Source of the DNA: Moraxella sp. K1664
GTDB lineage: Bacteria; Pseudomonadota; Gammaproteobacteria; Pseudomonadales; Moraxellaceae
Direction: 5' to 3'
DNA: 64,000 nt
Assembly (NCBI RefSeq): GCF_039693965.1
Contig: NZ_CP155576.1
Location: forward strand, 2,232,001 to 2,296,000
This document shows, one piece after another, positions 56,538 to 64,000 of the stretch; position 1 is the first letter of the stretch; every line of letters starts with the position of its first letter. The translations under genes were made by a program, and so were the position numbers. The notes under the pieces are model-generated. The model did no database searches. It worked only from the letters and a program-made list of their open reading frames with translations, and was not told the origin of the DNA.

Positions 56538-56578
56538 AAATGGGCGTTAAAGGACATTAGTGGTCAGATTGCCCATTT
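56538..56578 (+). promoter_or_regulatory. Hairpin between modA and modB
   Basis: AAATGGGC (56538-56545) and GCCCATTT (56571-56578), 10 bases before the modB start. A competing pair, CCACT/AGTGG, overlaps it. It could tune modB relative to modA; the role is inferred. Confidence 0.4.
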
Positions 56579-56587
56579 TGCTTTATA

Positions 56588-57313
56588 ATGTCGCCATCAT
56601 TACCATCATTGCCATCATCATTTGCCATGTTATTGTCACTCAGCCCCGATGAGCTTGAAGTCATCAGCTTATCGGTCAAAATCGCCCTATCCTGCTTGCT
56701 CATCAATCTCATCCCTGCCATCATGATGGGTTATTTTTTGGCACGCTCACAGTTTTGGGGCAAGTCGCTTGTGGAGACTTTGGTGTATCTTCCCCTTGTC
56801 CTGCCACCTGTCGTCCCTGGTTATGTACTGCTTGTTCTATTTGGCAATCAAGGCGTGATTGGCAAGCATTTGAGTAGCTTGGGACTTGAATTTGCCTTTA
56901 ATTGGAAAGGGGCAGTGCTTGCCAGTGCGGTCATGGGCTTTCCTTTGATGGTGCAGTCATCACGCCTTGCCTTTGAGATGATTGATACACGCCTAGAATG
57001 GGTCGCCAAAAGTCTGGGAGCCAGTAGGATTGGTACATTTTTTAAAGTGACCCTACCTTTGTCAGCAAGCGGTATCGTCGTTGGGGCGATTTTGGGCTTT
57101 TGTCGCAGTTTGGGCGAGTTTGGGGCGACCATCACGTTCGTAGGCAACGTCGCAGGCGAGACACGCACACTGCCCCTTGCCATGTACAGCTTACTGCAAC
57201 AGGCTGACAGCGATGTCGCCATCATGCGACTGATGGCGTTCTCGGTCGGTGTGGCATTTGTGGCGTTATTTTTCTCGCAGTGGTATCATCGCCAGCAAAA
57301 ACAAAAGGTGTAG
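56588..57313 (+). CDS. modB: Molybdate ABC transporter permease
   Basis: 241 residues with about five or six membrane segments. The permease loop EAA motif appears as RLEWVAKSLGASRIGTFFKV, and LGFCRSLGEFGATITFVGN is strongly conserved in ModB. It forms the channel for molybdate. modC begins two bases after its stop codon. Confidence 0.93.
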   Translation: MSPSLPSLPSSFAMLLSLSPDELEVISLSVKIALSCLLINLIPAIMMGYFLARSQFWGKSLVETLVYLPLVLPPVVPGYVLLVLFGNQGVIGKHLSSLGLEFAFNWKGAVLASAVMGFPLMVQSSRLAFEMIDTRLEWVAKSLGASRIGTFFKVTLPLSASGIVVGAILGFCRSLGEFGATITFVGNVAGETRTLPLAMYSLLQQADSDVAIMRLMAFSVGVAFVALFFSQWYHRQQKQKV

Positions 57314-57315
57314 CA

Positions 57316-57957
57316 ATGAATAGCCATGACAAACCCACCTTTGACTGTGATGTCACCCTAAAACTGGGCAAAATCACCCTATCGCCAAAGTTTTGTTTTG
57401 ATGACAACATCGTGGGACTGTTCGGGGCGAGTGGTACGGGCAAGACCAGTATTCTACATGCCTTTGCAGGGATTATCACACCCACATCAGGACACATCAG
57501 AGTCAATGGCACAACATGGTTTGACAAACAAGCCAATATTAACCTACCCATCCAAGACCGACTGGTCGGTTTGGTATTCCAAGATGGGCAACTGTTCCCC
57601 CACAAGAGCGTAATGGACAACCTGCTGTTCGGCTATCGGCACCGTGAAAAGTCTGCCCGCCGCTTCCATCCTGATGACATCATCAGCCTATTAAAGCTCG
57701 GACATCTGACCAAGCGTCTGCCTGCCAAACTCTCAGGCGGTGAAAAACAGCGAGTGGCACTCGGACGGGCGTTGTTATACTCTCCCAATCTACTACTCAT
57801 GGACGAGCCATTGTCCGCCCTAGACAGTGAACACAAACAAGAGATTCTGCCATTTTTCCAAGACATCAAAACGATGAACATTCCTATGTTGTACGTCAGT
57901 CATGACATACAAGAGATTGAATTTTTGACATCGAGTGTGTATCGGGTGGTGAGATAG
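57316..57957 (+). CDS. modC: Molybdate ABC transporter ATPase, short form without the C-terminal regulatory domain
   Basis: 213 residues from the ATG at 57316 (AAAGGTG upstream). Walker A GASGTGKTS, Q-loop VFQDGQLFPH, signature KLSGGEKQRVALGRAL, Walker B LLLMDEPLSALD and the switch histidine in YVSHD are all present, so the ATPase core is complete. E. coli ModC is about 352 residues and carries a molybdate-binding Mop/TOBE domain after the core; this protein stops about where that domain would begin (SSVYRVVR). Confidence 0.9.
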   Translation: MNSHDKPTFDCDVTLKLGKITLSPKFCFDDNIVGLFGASGTGKTSILHAFAGIITPTSGHIRVNGTTWFDKQANINLPIQDRLVGLVFQDGQLFPHKSVMDNLLFGYRHREKSARRFHPDDIISLLKLGHLTKRLPAKLSGGEKQRVALGRALLYSPNLLLMDEPLSALDSEHKQEILPFFQDIKTMNIPMLYVSHDIQEIEFLTSSVYRVVR

Positions 57958-58085
57958 TGCTTATTGATGGTTTGATGTGTTGGATTGTATTTAAGTGTGT
58001 AAATGCGGTCATTTATAAATCCTATTTATTGTTGAAGGCACAGTACATACAATTTTAAAAAACCCTACCATTAAGCACACAATCA

Positions 58086-58094
58086 TGCTAAAAT
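58086..58094 (+). promoter_or_regulatory. Extended -10 promoter for the RADAR-like operon
   Basis: TGCTAAAAT: TAAAAT (58089-58094) preceded by TGn, about 37 bases before the rdrA ATG. The following TAAGGAGA is a strong ribosome site. Confidence 0.5.
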
Positions 58095-58131
58095 TCTGAC
58101 AGATTTTTATGTGTACACTAAGGAGAAAACC

Positions 58132-60441
58132 ATGACAAACGCCACATCTATTACCATTGACCTAACACAGACAAGCAGTGTTCCGCTTGTTGATAGGGAC
58201 GCCATTGTTCATCAGCAAGCCTTTGAGCGACTAGATGCTTTACTCAAGAATATCTTAGAGCGTTCTAACACTCAAAGAGATCAAGCCGCAATCTCCCATT
58301 TAGAAAAACAACTTTCCAAACAGATGGTGAATAACACCATTTTTATCCATGGTAAAAGAGGTGCGGGCAAAACCACTTTTCTCAAATCTGTCTTAAACCA
58401 CTATCTTGAACCACAAAATCAACAGAGCAATCAAAGTCGCATACTACCCATTGCATTTATCGACCCAACCATTACGCATACTCATCAACATATCTTGATA
58501 GATATTATTGTAAAAATCAACATGGCGACAGAAGAGAAATTTAAATACTGTTCTGACGACAAAAAACGCCAAGAATATCGCGAAAGCCTACAAGCAATGT
58601 CTGAGGGCTTAAAACTACTAACAAATCACCAGCCCAATCCTGCCCATGATGCACAGTGGTTCTTACATCAGGCACTCAAAGAATCAAAGCATGGGCAGGT
58701 GCTAGAAGAAAGGTTTTATGACTACATTAATAAAGTGATAGACATCCTAGGGGCGGAGCTACTCATCATTGCCATTGATGATGTTGATACAGAAACCAAG
58801 GAAGCTTATGAGGTTCTTGAAAATATTCGCTCTATTATTACTCATCCACGAGTGTGTGTATTATTAACAGGTGATGAGAACCTATATAATACCATCGTTC
58901 ACCAAAAGAAATTAGAAAGCCTAGGAAAAGCAGACGAAAAACAAATGCTGCATCTAGAATCAAAATCTGACATGGCAATACACCTAACTCAGCAGTATCT
59001 ACTAAAAGTCCTACCCGCCCAGCAACGATTAAAACTCAAAGATTTATACAGTCTACTCAATGACAAAGAAGCAATTGACATCAAATTAAAACATCCAAAT
59101 CTACCTAACAACAATACCGAAAAATCTCTTAGGGATTTTTGGGTGAATATATTTCAACAGGGACTGTTTTTGATAAAAAAGGAGGCGGATAAATGTGTTG
59201 ATTTTGTATTACAGCAACCCATTCGCTCAGTAATACAGCTGTCAAAAATCTTGGCAGATGCCCAAGACCCCAAAAACCATGTTAGCCCAACAGCCTTACT
59301 AGAGGCATTTGCAAACGTGTTTTATAACGAGCTATTTACCGAAAAGTTTGACATGGATTTGCTTTACAAGCCCAATCCTGCCATTAATGGCATTGGTAAA
59401 ACCATGGTTGAGTTGTACGCCAAATATGGAGAGTTAGAAACTGGTTTTTATGCTCGCCCTGACACCAACCATGACATGTTTAACGCATGCCAGCTCATCT
59501 TATCTACCTTGCTTGCCAATTATAACTCTACCAATAAAAATTCTTCCAAGTTGGGTGGTATGTTAGCCATGATGCTCGCAACAAGTGCACCTTGCAATAT
59601 ATTGGTAAACTATGTACCCGACCATGACAAAAGCGAGAATATTAAGGATTATATTAACTATATCGGACTATCAAACAAGGATGATATTTATAGTGTTGCT
59701 GCTCACTATTCGCCCATTATTTTAAACGATATTACCAGTGGTCTTGCGGTAAAATCGGGCGTGATAAGAATCCGCAGAAAAAGCAAAACTGAATTAAAAG
59801 AATACCTCAAAGGCATGAAAAGCAATCCCCCTATAAATGGAGTGGAGTATATAGATAATTCAGGTACTTTATCACGCTTATCTCAAACAGCAGAAAATTT
59901 ATTGGTAGTCAAAGATGATGTGGATAAGAATAATAATATCTTAGCTACAGCCCTTTCTATCATTACTTGCCGCGTCTCAGGGCATGCCATTATGACATCC
60001 CGAGGGGTGCATGACCATATATCCTGCTATACCCTACTGGCATTTATTGCTGAGTTATTAAATGCCAAAGATGAAAGCTCTTTTGAGAAAACCTTTTATC
60101 AACGCTTAGAGATACCCACTTATAGCTCACCTACTTTCATGGGTAAAGCAGATGGGATGGAGGATATTGACACTGATGAAGAAAATAATAATTTAAATCT
60201 AAATACATCAAATAAAGATTTATATAAAGAGATTATTGACATGCTTTGGAATTGGAAGGGCGAGATGGATAAACTAAATATCCAAGGCATTTCTTCTGTA
60301 TTGCAAGGCAAGGTCTGGACTAGGGTGTTTTATTCCTTAAGCCGTGTTTCGGAAGATTTGCGAAAAAAAGGTTTTTTGATCCCAAAGAAAATCAGAGAAA
60401 AAACATTAATGGCGGTTTTGGCATTTTACTACATGAACTGA
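58132..60441 (+). CDS. rdrA: RADAR-type P-loop ATPase (RdrA-like)
   Basis: 769 residues from the ATG at 58132, chosen because AAGGAG lies 6 bases upstream (a GTG at 58111 would precede that site). Walker A is GKRGAGKT at 74-81, Walker B LLIIAIDDVD at 210-219, and a sensor-like strand VCVLLTGDEN at 241-250. This is the AAA+/STAND-like core expected of RdrA; the rest is a long helical region with no other family recognised. In known RADAR systems RdrA assembles with RdrB and is needed for defence against phages. The assignment rests on the P-loop core, the size and the deaminase partner. The stop codon overlaps the next start (TGATG). Confidence 0.8.
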   Translation: MTNATSITIDLTQTSSVPLVDRDAIVHQQAFERLDALLKNILERSNTQRDQAAISHLEKQLSKQMVNNTIFIHGKRGAGKTTFLKSVLNHYLEPQNQQSNQSRILPIAFIDPTITHTHQHILIDIIVKINMATEEKFKYCSDDKKRQEYRESLQAMSEGLKLLTNHQPNPAHDAQWFLHQALKESKHGQVLEERFYDYINKVIDILGAELLIIAIDDVDTETKEAYEVLENIRSIITHPRVCVLLTGDENLYNTIVHQKKLESLGKADEKQMLHLESKSDMAIHLTQQYLLKVLPAQQRLKLKDLYSLLNDKEAIDIKLKHPNLPNNNTEKSLRDFWVNIFQQGLFLIKKEADKCVDFVLQQPIRSVIQLSKILADAQDPKNHVSPTALLEAFANVFYNELFTEKFDMDLLYKPNPAINGIGKTMVELYAKYGELETGFYARPDTNHDMFNACQLILSTLLANYNSTNKNSSKLGGMLAMMLATSAPCNILVNYVPDHDKSENIKDYINYIGLSNKDDIYSVAAHYSPIILNDITSGLAVKSGVIRIRRKSKTELKEYLKGMKSNPPINGVEYIDNSGTLSRLSQTAENLLVVKDDVDKNNNILATALSIITCRVSGHAIMTSRGVHDHISCYTLLAFIAELLNAKDESSFEKTFYQRLEIPTYSSPTFMGKADGMEDIDTDEENNNLNLNTSNKDLYKEIIDMLWNWKGEMDKLNIQGISSVLQGKVWTRVFYSLSRVSEDLRKKGFLIPKKIREKTLMAVLAFYYMN

Positions 60442-60935
60442 TGACGATACATATCGTGGCAATCATTAATGCGGTTATGATTGAAGAGAGTCGCTTTTTA
60501 ACATCTCGCAAGGCGGATGAAGGAATTCATAAAGTGTTGCTTACCGCACAAAACGTTAGTACCACTTTGGATAAATTTGAAGAGAGCCTAAAAAGAATAG
60601 GGTCTGTCCTCAAAGACACTAGCATTAGTTCAAAGATGCATGCCAAGTTAGGCTTACCTATTGAAGAATTTGAATGGATGAAAGGATTAAAAGAAAAACT
60701 ACCCTTAACTTACGGCTTAATGACCTGTCCTTTGCTTATACCATTTTTAATTCACCCCCTACATAGTTTTGATGAAACTGCCGAATCCAAATGGAGAGAA
60801 TCCACCGCTATCAAAGAGACAGTCAAAGCATTGCTGGCTGATAAGGGCTGGAAGGAATGTTTTATATCAGACAATGACTCTCTTCAAATTATTGACATGC
60901 ATTACATTAGTGCATTACCTATCTTGCAAGCATAG
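60441..60935 (+). CDS. Unrecognised protein between the RADAR-like genes
   Basis: 164 residues. The start codon shares one base with the rdrA stop (TGATG), so translation is probably coupled. The first 14 residues are hydrophobic (IHIVAIINAVMI). Residues about 25-70 look like a helical or coiled region (TLDKFEESLKRIGSVLKD). One short hydrophobic stretch (GLMTCPLLIPFLIHPL, about 91-106) contains prolines and is not a clear membrane segment. The C-terminus is mixed. It is not a SLATT or Csx27 protein by appearance. rdrB starts 9 bases after its stop. The position implies a job in the same system (sensor, regulator or inhibitor); no function can be read from sequence. Confidence 0.7.
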   Translation: MTIHIVAIINAVMIEESRFLTSRKADEGIHKVLLTAQNVSTTLDKFEESLKRIGSVLKDTSISSKMHAKLGLPIEEFEWMKGLKEKLPLTYGLMTCPLLIPFLIHPLHSFDETAESKWRESTAIKETVKALLADKGWKECFISDNDSLQIIDMHYISALPILQA

Positions 60936-60944
60936 GTAATTATC

Positions 60945-63437
60945 ATGCCACATTTTTCGCCTTATCTACTCTCTCATAACGAAATCTATCAAATCTTGCA
61001 GTCGTATTTGCAGGACTTTGATAGACTAACACCTTTGGATGATATCGGACTGGAGGAGCGAATGTATGAAACAGTATACACCTCTTGGTATCAACGTAAC
61101 CATACACAGCCAGACCATGTATTTTATGGTTATTGGAATCAGTTTAGGCATCAATATGAAAATACTAGCAGTTGGAGCTTAACAACACTCAGCTCTATTG
61201 CCACTTATTATTTTGATGTTGGCGATAAGACATCCATCAAGACACATTTATTTGATGAATGGCAGACTTATTTATCCAATCATACCGCTTTGCCAGTTTT
61301 GGCAAATAAAATCGCCAACTTCACCTACGAATCTGCCATTGCTGATACTTTTGACCTATTGCACCTACTCAAAGACAGGCTAGGATATCGCCCTTATCTG
61401 ACACCAGATGAGCCTTTGTTGGATAACTTTATCCAGCGGTTCAAGTTGTATGAAACCCACATGCATTTAAATGGCACCTCCTCATTTGAACACAACTGGT
61501 ATGATGCTTTATTGCGTCCAAAGGCATTTATCCACAACCTGCAAAAAAGCCATCACAGCAGTAAAAGGGTTAAATTACTCTACGCCACTCACCCCTACCT
61601 AAAAAGCCCAATGGATTATCACAAACTCATCGTGCTAGCAAGACACCTTAGAGAATATCTACTGGCTTGGCGAGATGGTCATGATGATGAGACCAAAAAC
61701 ATTCAAAAAAATATCTCAACAATTATTACAGATGGTGAAATAACGCATGCAGGTTATTTTAAATATGAGCAAGTCCAATTTGGTGTAGATTTTAATGATG
61801 CTGTTATCAAAGATGGCTTGCTTGACATCTCCGCCTATGATAGTTACATCAAAGAGTTGCATTGGCATATTCAAATACAGCAAAAACTAATGAAGCACCC
61901 CAAGCATGAATATGGCGATATTGCTTATTTGTTGTATATAGTATGCATGAATGCCATGCAACGATTATTTGTACAAAGAGATGACCAGTATGGTTTTGAT
62001 AACTTTCAAAAACTTGCTGATGATGAAGCTCGGGAATTGGTTGAGCAAAAATACACTGACAGATTTTTTCAACTTCACGGACCTTATCATCAGCAAAATG
62101 GAGATATGGCAGTTATTGAGGGACGATTTGCACCCAAAGCAACCATCAATAAAAATATTGATATCATCAAAAGAATACTCACTGGATTTTTAGAATATAG
62201 CAACGCCATCAATCACAACCAAAATGAGATTGATGCAGATGACTTGGCGACATTGATTGATAAAGTCATCGACCAGCCAACCAAGCTATATCTAATCGCT
62301 CACTTCATCAAAAAACCCAAAACAAAAAAGGAGAATTATGAATTTGCCGAACTTCGTAAAGATTTATGGCTAAAAGCTCATCTGCTCATCATGTTAGTGC
62401 AAACTTACCCAAAACTCCGTCGTATTTTACAAGCAGTTGATGCCGCCTCTAATGAATTAGAAACACCTCCTGAGGTGTTAGCTCCTGTTTTTCGGTACTG
62501 TCGTCATCAGGGCATTAAACACTTTACTTATCATGCTGGAGAGGATTTTGAACATCTCATTGGGGGAATTAGAGCCATTCATGAGGCGATTGAGTTTTTA
62601 CCCCTACAAAATGGTGATAGAATAGGTCATGCCACTGCCATTGGCATATCGCCAAAATTATGGTTAAACAATACGCCCGAAGGGTTGATTCTAAAAAAAG
62701 GAGACTGGCTGGACAATCTTTTGTTTGTTTGGCAAATGATATTATCTCATCATCTCAAAGGCTTTAATCTACTCGAATTAGAAAATCATATATACCAATT
62801 ATATGCTGAGATTTATGATGGTATTTATATTACCGATGACCAAGGTAATGATATTGGTGCAACCCATTTGAATCTCAATCTAATTTATTTGGCTTACACA
62901 TATAGATATCTAGACCCTGAAAAGGTCAGTATATTTTTAAACAAAGAAAATCATCAATTATATGAAAAAGAATATCTGCATTTAAGAACGCTCAACACAA
63001 AAGCTTTGCGACTCGCCCACATTACTTGGTTTAATGACATCGTAAGAGCTAGAAGAGATTTACTATTTCAAACCAACATGGATTTTAGTGCCAAGCAGTT
63101 ATTAAAATTACAACAATGCATCCAAAAATCCATTGCTGATAAAAAAATAGTGATAGAGAGCTTACCTACAAGCAATGTTCGAATCAGTCACTATAAATCA
63201 TTACATGAGCATCATATTTTTAGATGGCTTCACATCAAGGGCAGGGCAGTCGACGGTGATGCAAGAATGCGTATAGTTCTAGGTTCTGATGATCCAGGTA
63301 TATTTGCTACCGATTTACGAGGGGAGTATTATCATATATTTTGTAGCTTAAAATCTCATTTTGGTTATGGCGAAGAAAAAGCCTTGGATATCATCAAGAA
63401 GTTACACGAGAACAGCCAAGTGTATCATTTCAACTAA
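60945..63437 (+). CDS. rdrB: RADAR-type adenosine deaminase (RdrB-like)
   Basis: 830 residues with the complete adenosine-deaminase zinc/catalytic set in order: HMH at 172-174 (YETHMHLNGT), HAGE at 530-533 (FTYHAGEDFEHLIGG), GDRIGHA with His562, and SDDP at 781-784 (VLGSDDPGIFATD); ESLPTSN at 738-744 is also typical. About 350 residues lie between the first two motifs, far more than in metabolic Add, matching the large RdrB type. Known RdrB converts adenosine to inosine, reported on RNA and on ATP/dATP, during phage infection. The neighbouring RdrA-like ATPase supports the RADAR call over a nucleoside-salvage enzyme. Confidence 0.85.
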   Translation: MPHFSPYLLSHNEIYQILQSYLQDFDRLTPLDDIGLEERMYETVYTSWYQRNHTQPDHVFYGYWNQFRHQYENTSSWSLTTLSSIATYYFDVGDKTSIKTHLFDEWQTYLSNHTALPVLANKIANFTYESAIADTFDLLHLLKDRLGYRPYLTPDEPLLDNFIQRFKLYETHMHLNGTSSFEHNWYDALLRPKAFIHNLQKSHHSSKRVKLLYATHPYLKSPMDYHKLIVLARHLREYLLAWRDGHDDETKNIQKNISTIITDGEITHAGYFKYEQVQFGVDFNDAVIKDGLLDISAYDSYIKELHWHIQIQQKLMKHPKHEYGDIAYLLYIVCMNAMQRLFVQRDDQYGFDNFQKLADDEARELVEQKYTDRFFQLHGPYHQQNGDMAVIEGRFAPKATINKNIDIIKRILTGFLEYSNAINHNQNEIDADDLATLIDKVIDQPTKLYLIAHFIKKPKTKKENYEFAELRKDLWLKAHLLIMLVQTYPKLRRILQAVDAASNELETPPEVLAPVFRYCRHQGIKHFTYHAGEDFEHLIGGIRAIHEAIEFLPLQNGDRIGHATAIGISPKLWLNNTPEGLILKKGDWLDNLLFVWQMILSHHLKGFNLLELENHIYQLYAEIYDGIYITDDQGNDIGATHLNLNLIYLAYTYRYLDPEKVSIFLNKENHQLYEKEYLHLRTLNTKALRLAHITWFNDIVRARRDLLFQTNMDFSAKQLLKLQQCIQKSIADKKIVIESLPTSNVRISHYKSLHEHHIFRWLHIKGRAVDGDARMRIVLGSDDPGIFATDLRGEYYHIFCSLKSHFGYGEEKALDIIKKLHENSQVYHFN

Positions 63438-63505
63438 CAGCATTGACCTCTTATGCTTTGACAACATCAAAAAACCATTGCCAAACAGAACAAGGTATTC
63501 AAGAG

Positions 63506-63928
63506 ATGGAGCGTTTTGTGGGACTTTTTTATACCAAGGTAAGTAGCAATAAATCACAGATTAGCTTTCGATTTAAACACAAAGATGACTGCTTGTTTTA
63601 TTTAAAGATTGCCACAGCCATTCTGCCAAGCAAATATTGGCGTATTAACATCTGCCAGTTAACACCCAAACAATCAAGCAATGAAAATACTTGCTCAGAG
63701 TGCAACCATGACGCCACACAAAAACCGACCAAAAGACTTTTAAAAGAGCTAAAAAACTTTGAAGGACAAATTACCCACAAAGCCGATTATAATGGCTATG
63801 CTGTCAGTACCATCAGACCCAACGCCAAAGGCAAACCCGCTCCAGATGAGCCTGCGTCTGCCATCATGAAATATGTGTGCCATTTGTTGCTTGTGTATGG
63901 GTTTGGTGAAAGTATAGATACTAACTAA
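63506..63928 (+). CDS. Unrecognised protein downstream of the RADAR-like deaminase
   Basis: 140 residues from the ATG at 63506 (AAGG 10 bases upstream); the open frame extends 21 codons to a TTG 5 bases after rdrB, without a ribosome site. It has one CSEC pair (about residues 71-74), the arm of a possible metal site, with HD close by. It ends AIMKYVCHLLLVYGFGESIDTN. No signal peptide or membrane segment. It begins 68 bases after rdrB in the same direction, so it is probably the last gene of the operon. Function unknown. Confidence 0.65.
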   Translation: MERFVGLFYTKVSSNKSQISFRFKHKDDCLFYLKIATAILPSKYWRINICQLTPKQSSNENTCSECNHDATQKPTKRLLKELKNFEGQITHKADYNGYAVSTIRPNAKGKPAPDEPASAIMKYVCHLLLVYGFGESIDTN

Positions 63929-63974
63929 AATTTACTAAAAGTCAGTTTATACAGCATTTAAAAGAAACCCAAAT

Positions 63975-63998
63975 ATTGCTTTTTTGTAAAAAAGCAGT
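63975..63998 (+). terminator. Possible terminator at the end of the RADAR-like operon
   Basis: TGCTTTTTT and AAAAAAGCA arms with a GT loop. The stem is nearly all A-T, and the window ends before any T tract could be seen. Confidence 0.35.
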
Positions 63999-64000
63999 TA

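Noticed and set aside
60441-60935. RdrC/RdrD-type membrane accessory
   Set aside because: The only hydrophobic stretches are short or proline-broken; no SLATT or Csx27-like set of membrane segments is visible.
60945-63437. Metabolic adenosine or AMP deaminase
   Set aside because: It is much larger than Add, has a roughly 350-residue insertion between the first two motifs and sits next to a P-loop ATPase gene; RADAR fits better.

Overview
The window looks like a chromosomal piece of a Moraxellaceae bacterium, most likely a Moraxella. This rests on the gene set (BfrA/BfrB bacterioferritin pair, membrane-anchored Mqo, RecBCD, BetT/BetB/BetA, a MaoC/long-FabG/thiolase trio), the AT-rich spacers and the many short palindromic repeats. 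The genus call is inference from gene content and style, not a database match. I recognised no rRNA, tRNA or CRISPR array.

Layout. 1-2617 (-): N-terminal half of a large NAD-dependent glutamate dehydrogenase, cut by the window edge. 2876-8783: choline to glycine betaine module, betB-betA on the minus strand and the BCCT transporter betT divergent. 8911-9669: MipA/OmpV outer-membrane protein. 9770-11314: IS3-family copy A. 11484-14044: small membrane protein, lipoprotein, serine hydrolase. 14162-16993: ilvE, then an iron-storage group bfd, bfrA, bfrB. 17024-18568: IS3 copy B. 18596-22463: MaoC-like hydratase and long FabG (-) with a divergent thiolase (+). 23278-29780: a peptide-type ABC transporter (binding protein, two permeases, fused double ATPase) containing a coiled-coil/zinc-ribbon membrane protein gene. 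29988-31028: an XRE-HTH/NBR1-like protein and a small membrane protein. 31150-32809: IS3 copy C, a broken mosaic. 32846-37003: mqo, small lipoproteins, argJ. 37143-48911 (-): recC, recB, recD, with IS110-family copy D between recC and recB. 49075-50689: a 54-residue membrane protein and IS110 copy E. 51027-57957: dnaE, trmJ, modA-modB-modC. 58132-63928: a four-gene block that reads as a RADAR-type antiphage operon.

The most notable locus is the last one. It encodes a P-loop ATPase (RdrA-like) and an 830-residue protein with a full adenosine-deaminase metal and catalytic motif set (RdrB-like). A 164-residue protein of no recognised family sits between them, joined to rdrA by a TGATG overlap, and another unrecognised small protein follows rdrB. 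Known RADAR accessories (RdrC/SLATT, RdrD/Csx27) are membrane proteins; these two do not look like membrane proteins. The locus may therefore be an undescribed RADAR variant.

The second notable pattern is in the mobile DNA. All five insertion sequences (three IS3-family, two IS110-family) lie in the loops of inverted repeats; the three IS3 copies split Rho-independent-type terminators. The IS110 copies carry a structured upstream region that looks like a bridge-RNA gene, and the two copies flank recC in inverted orientation. Short palindromic repeats, including a roughly 108-bp MITE-like element with terminal inverted repeats, occupy several spacers.
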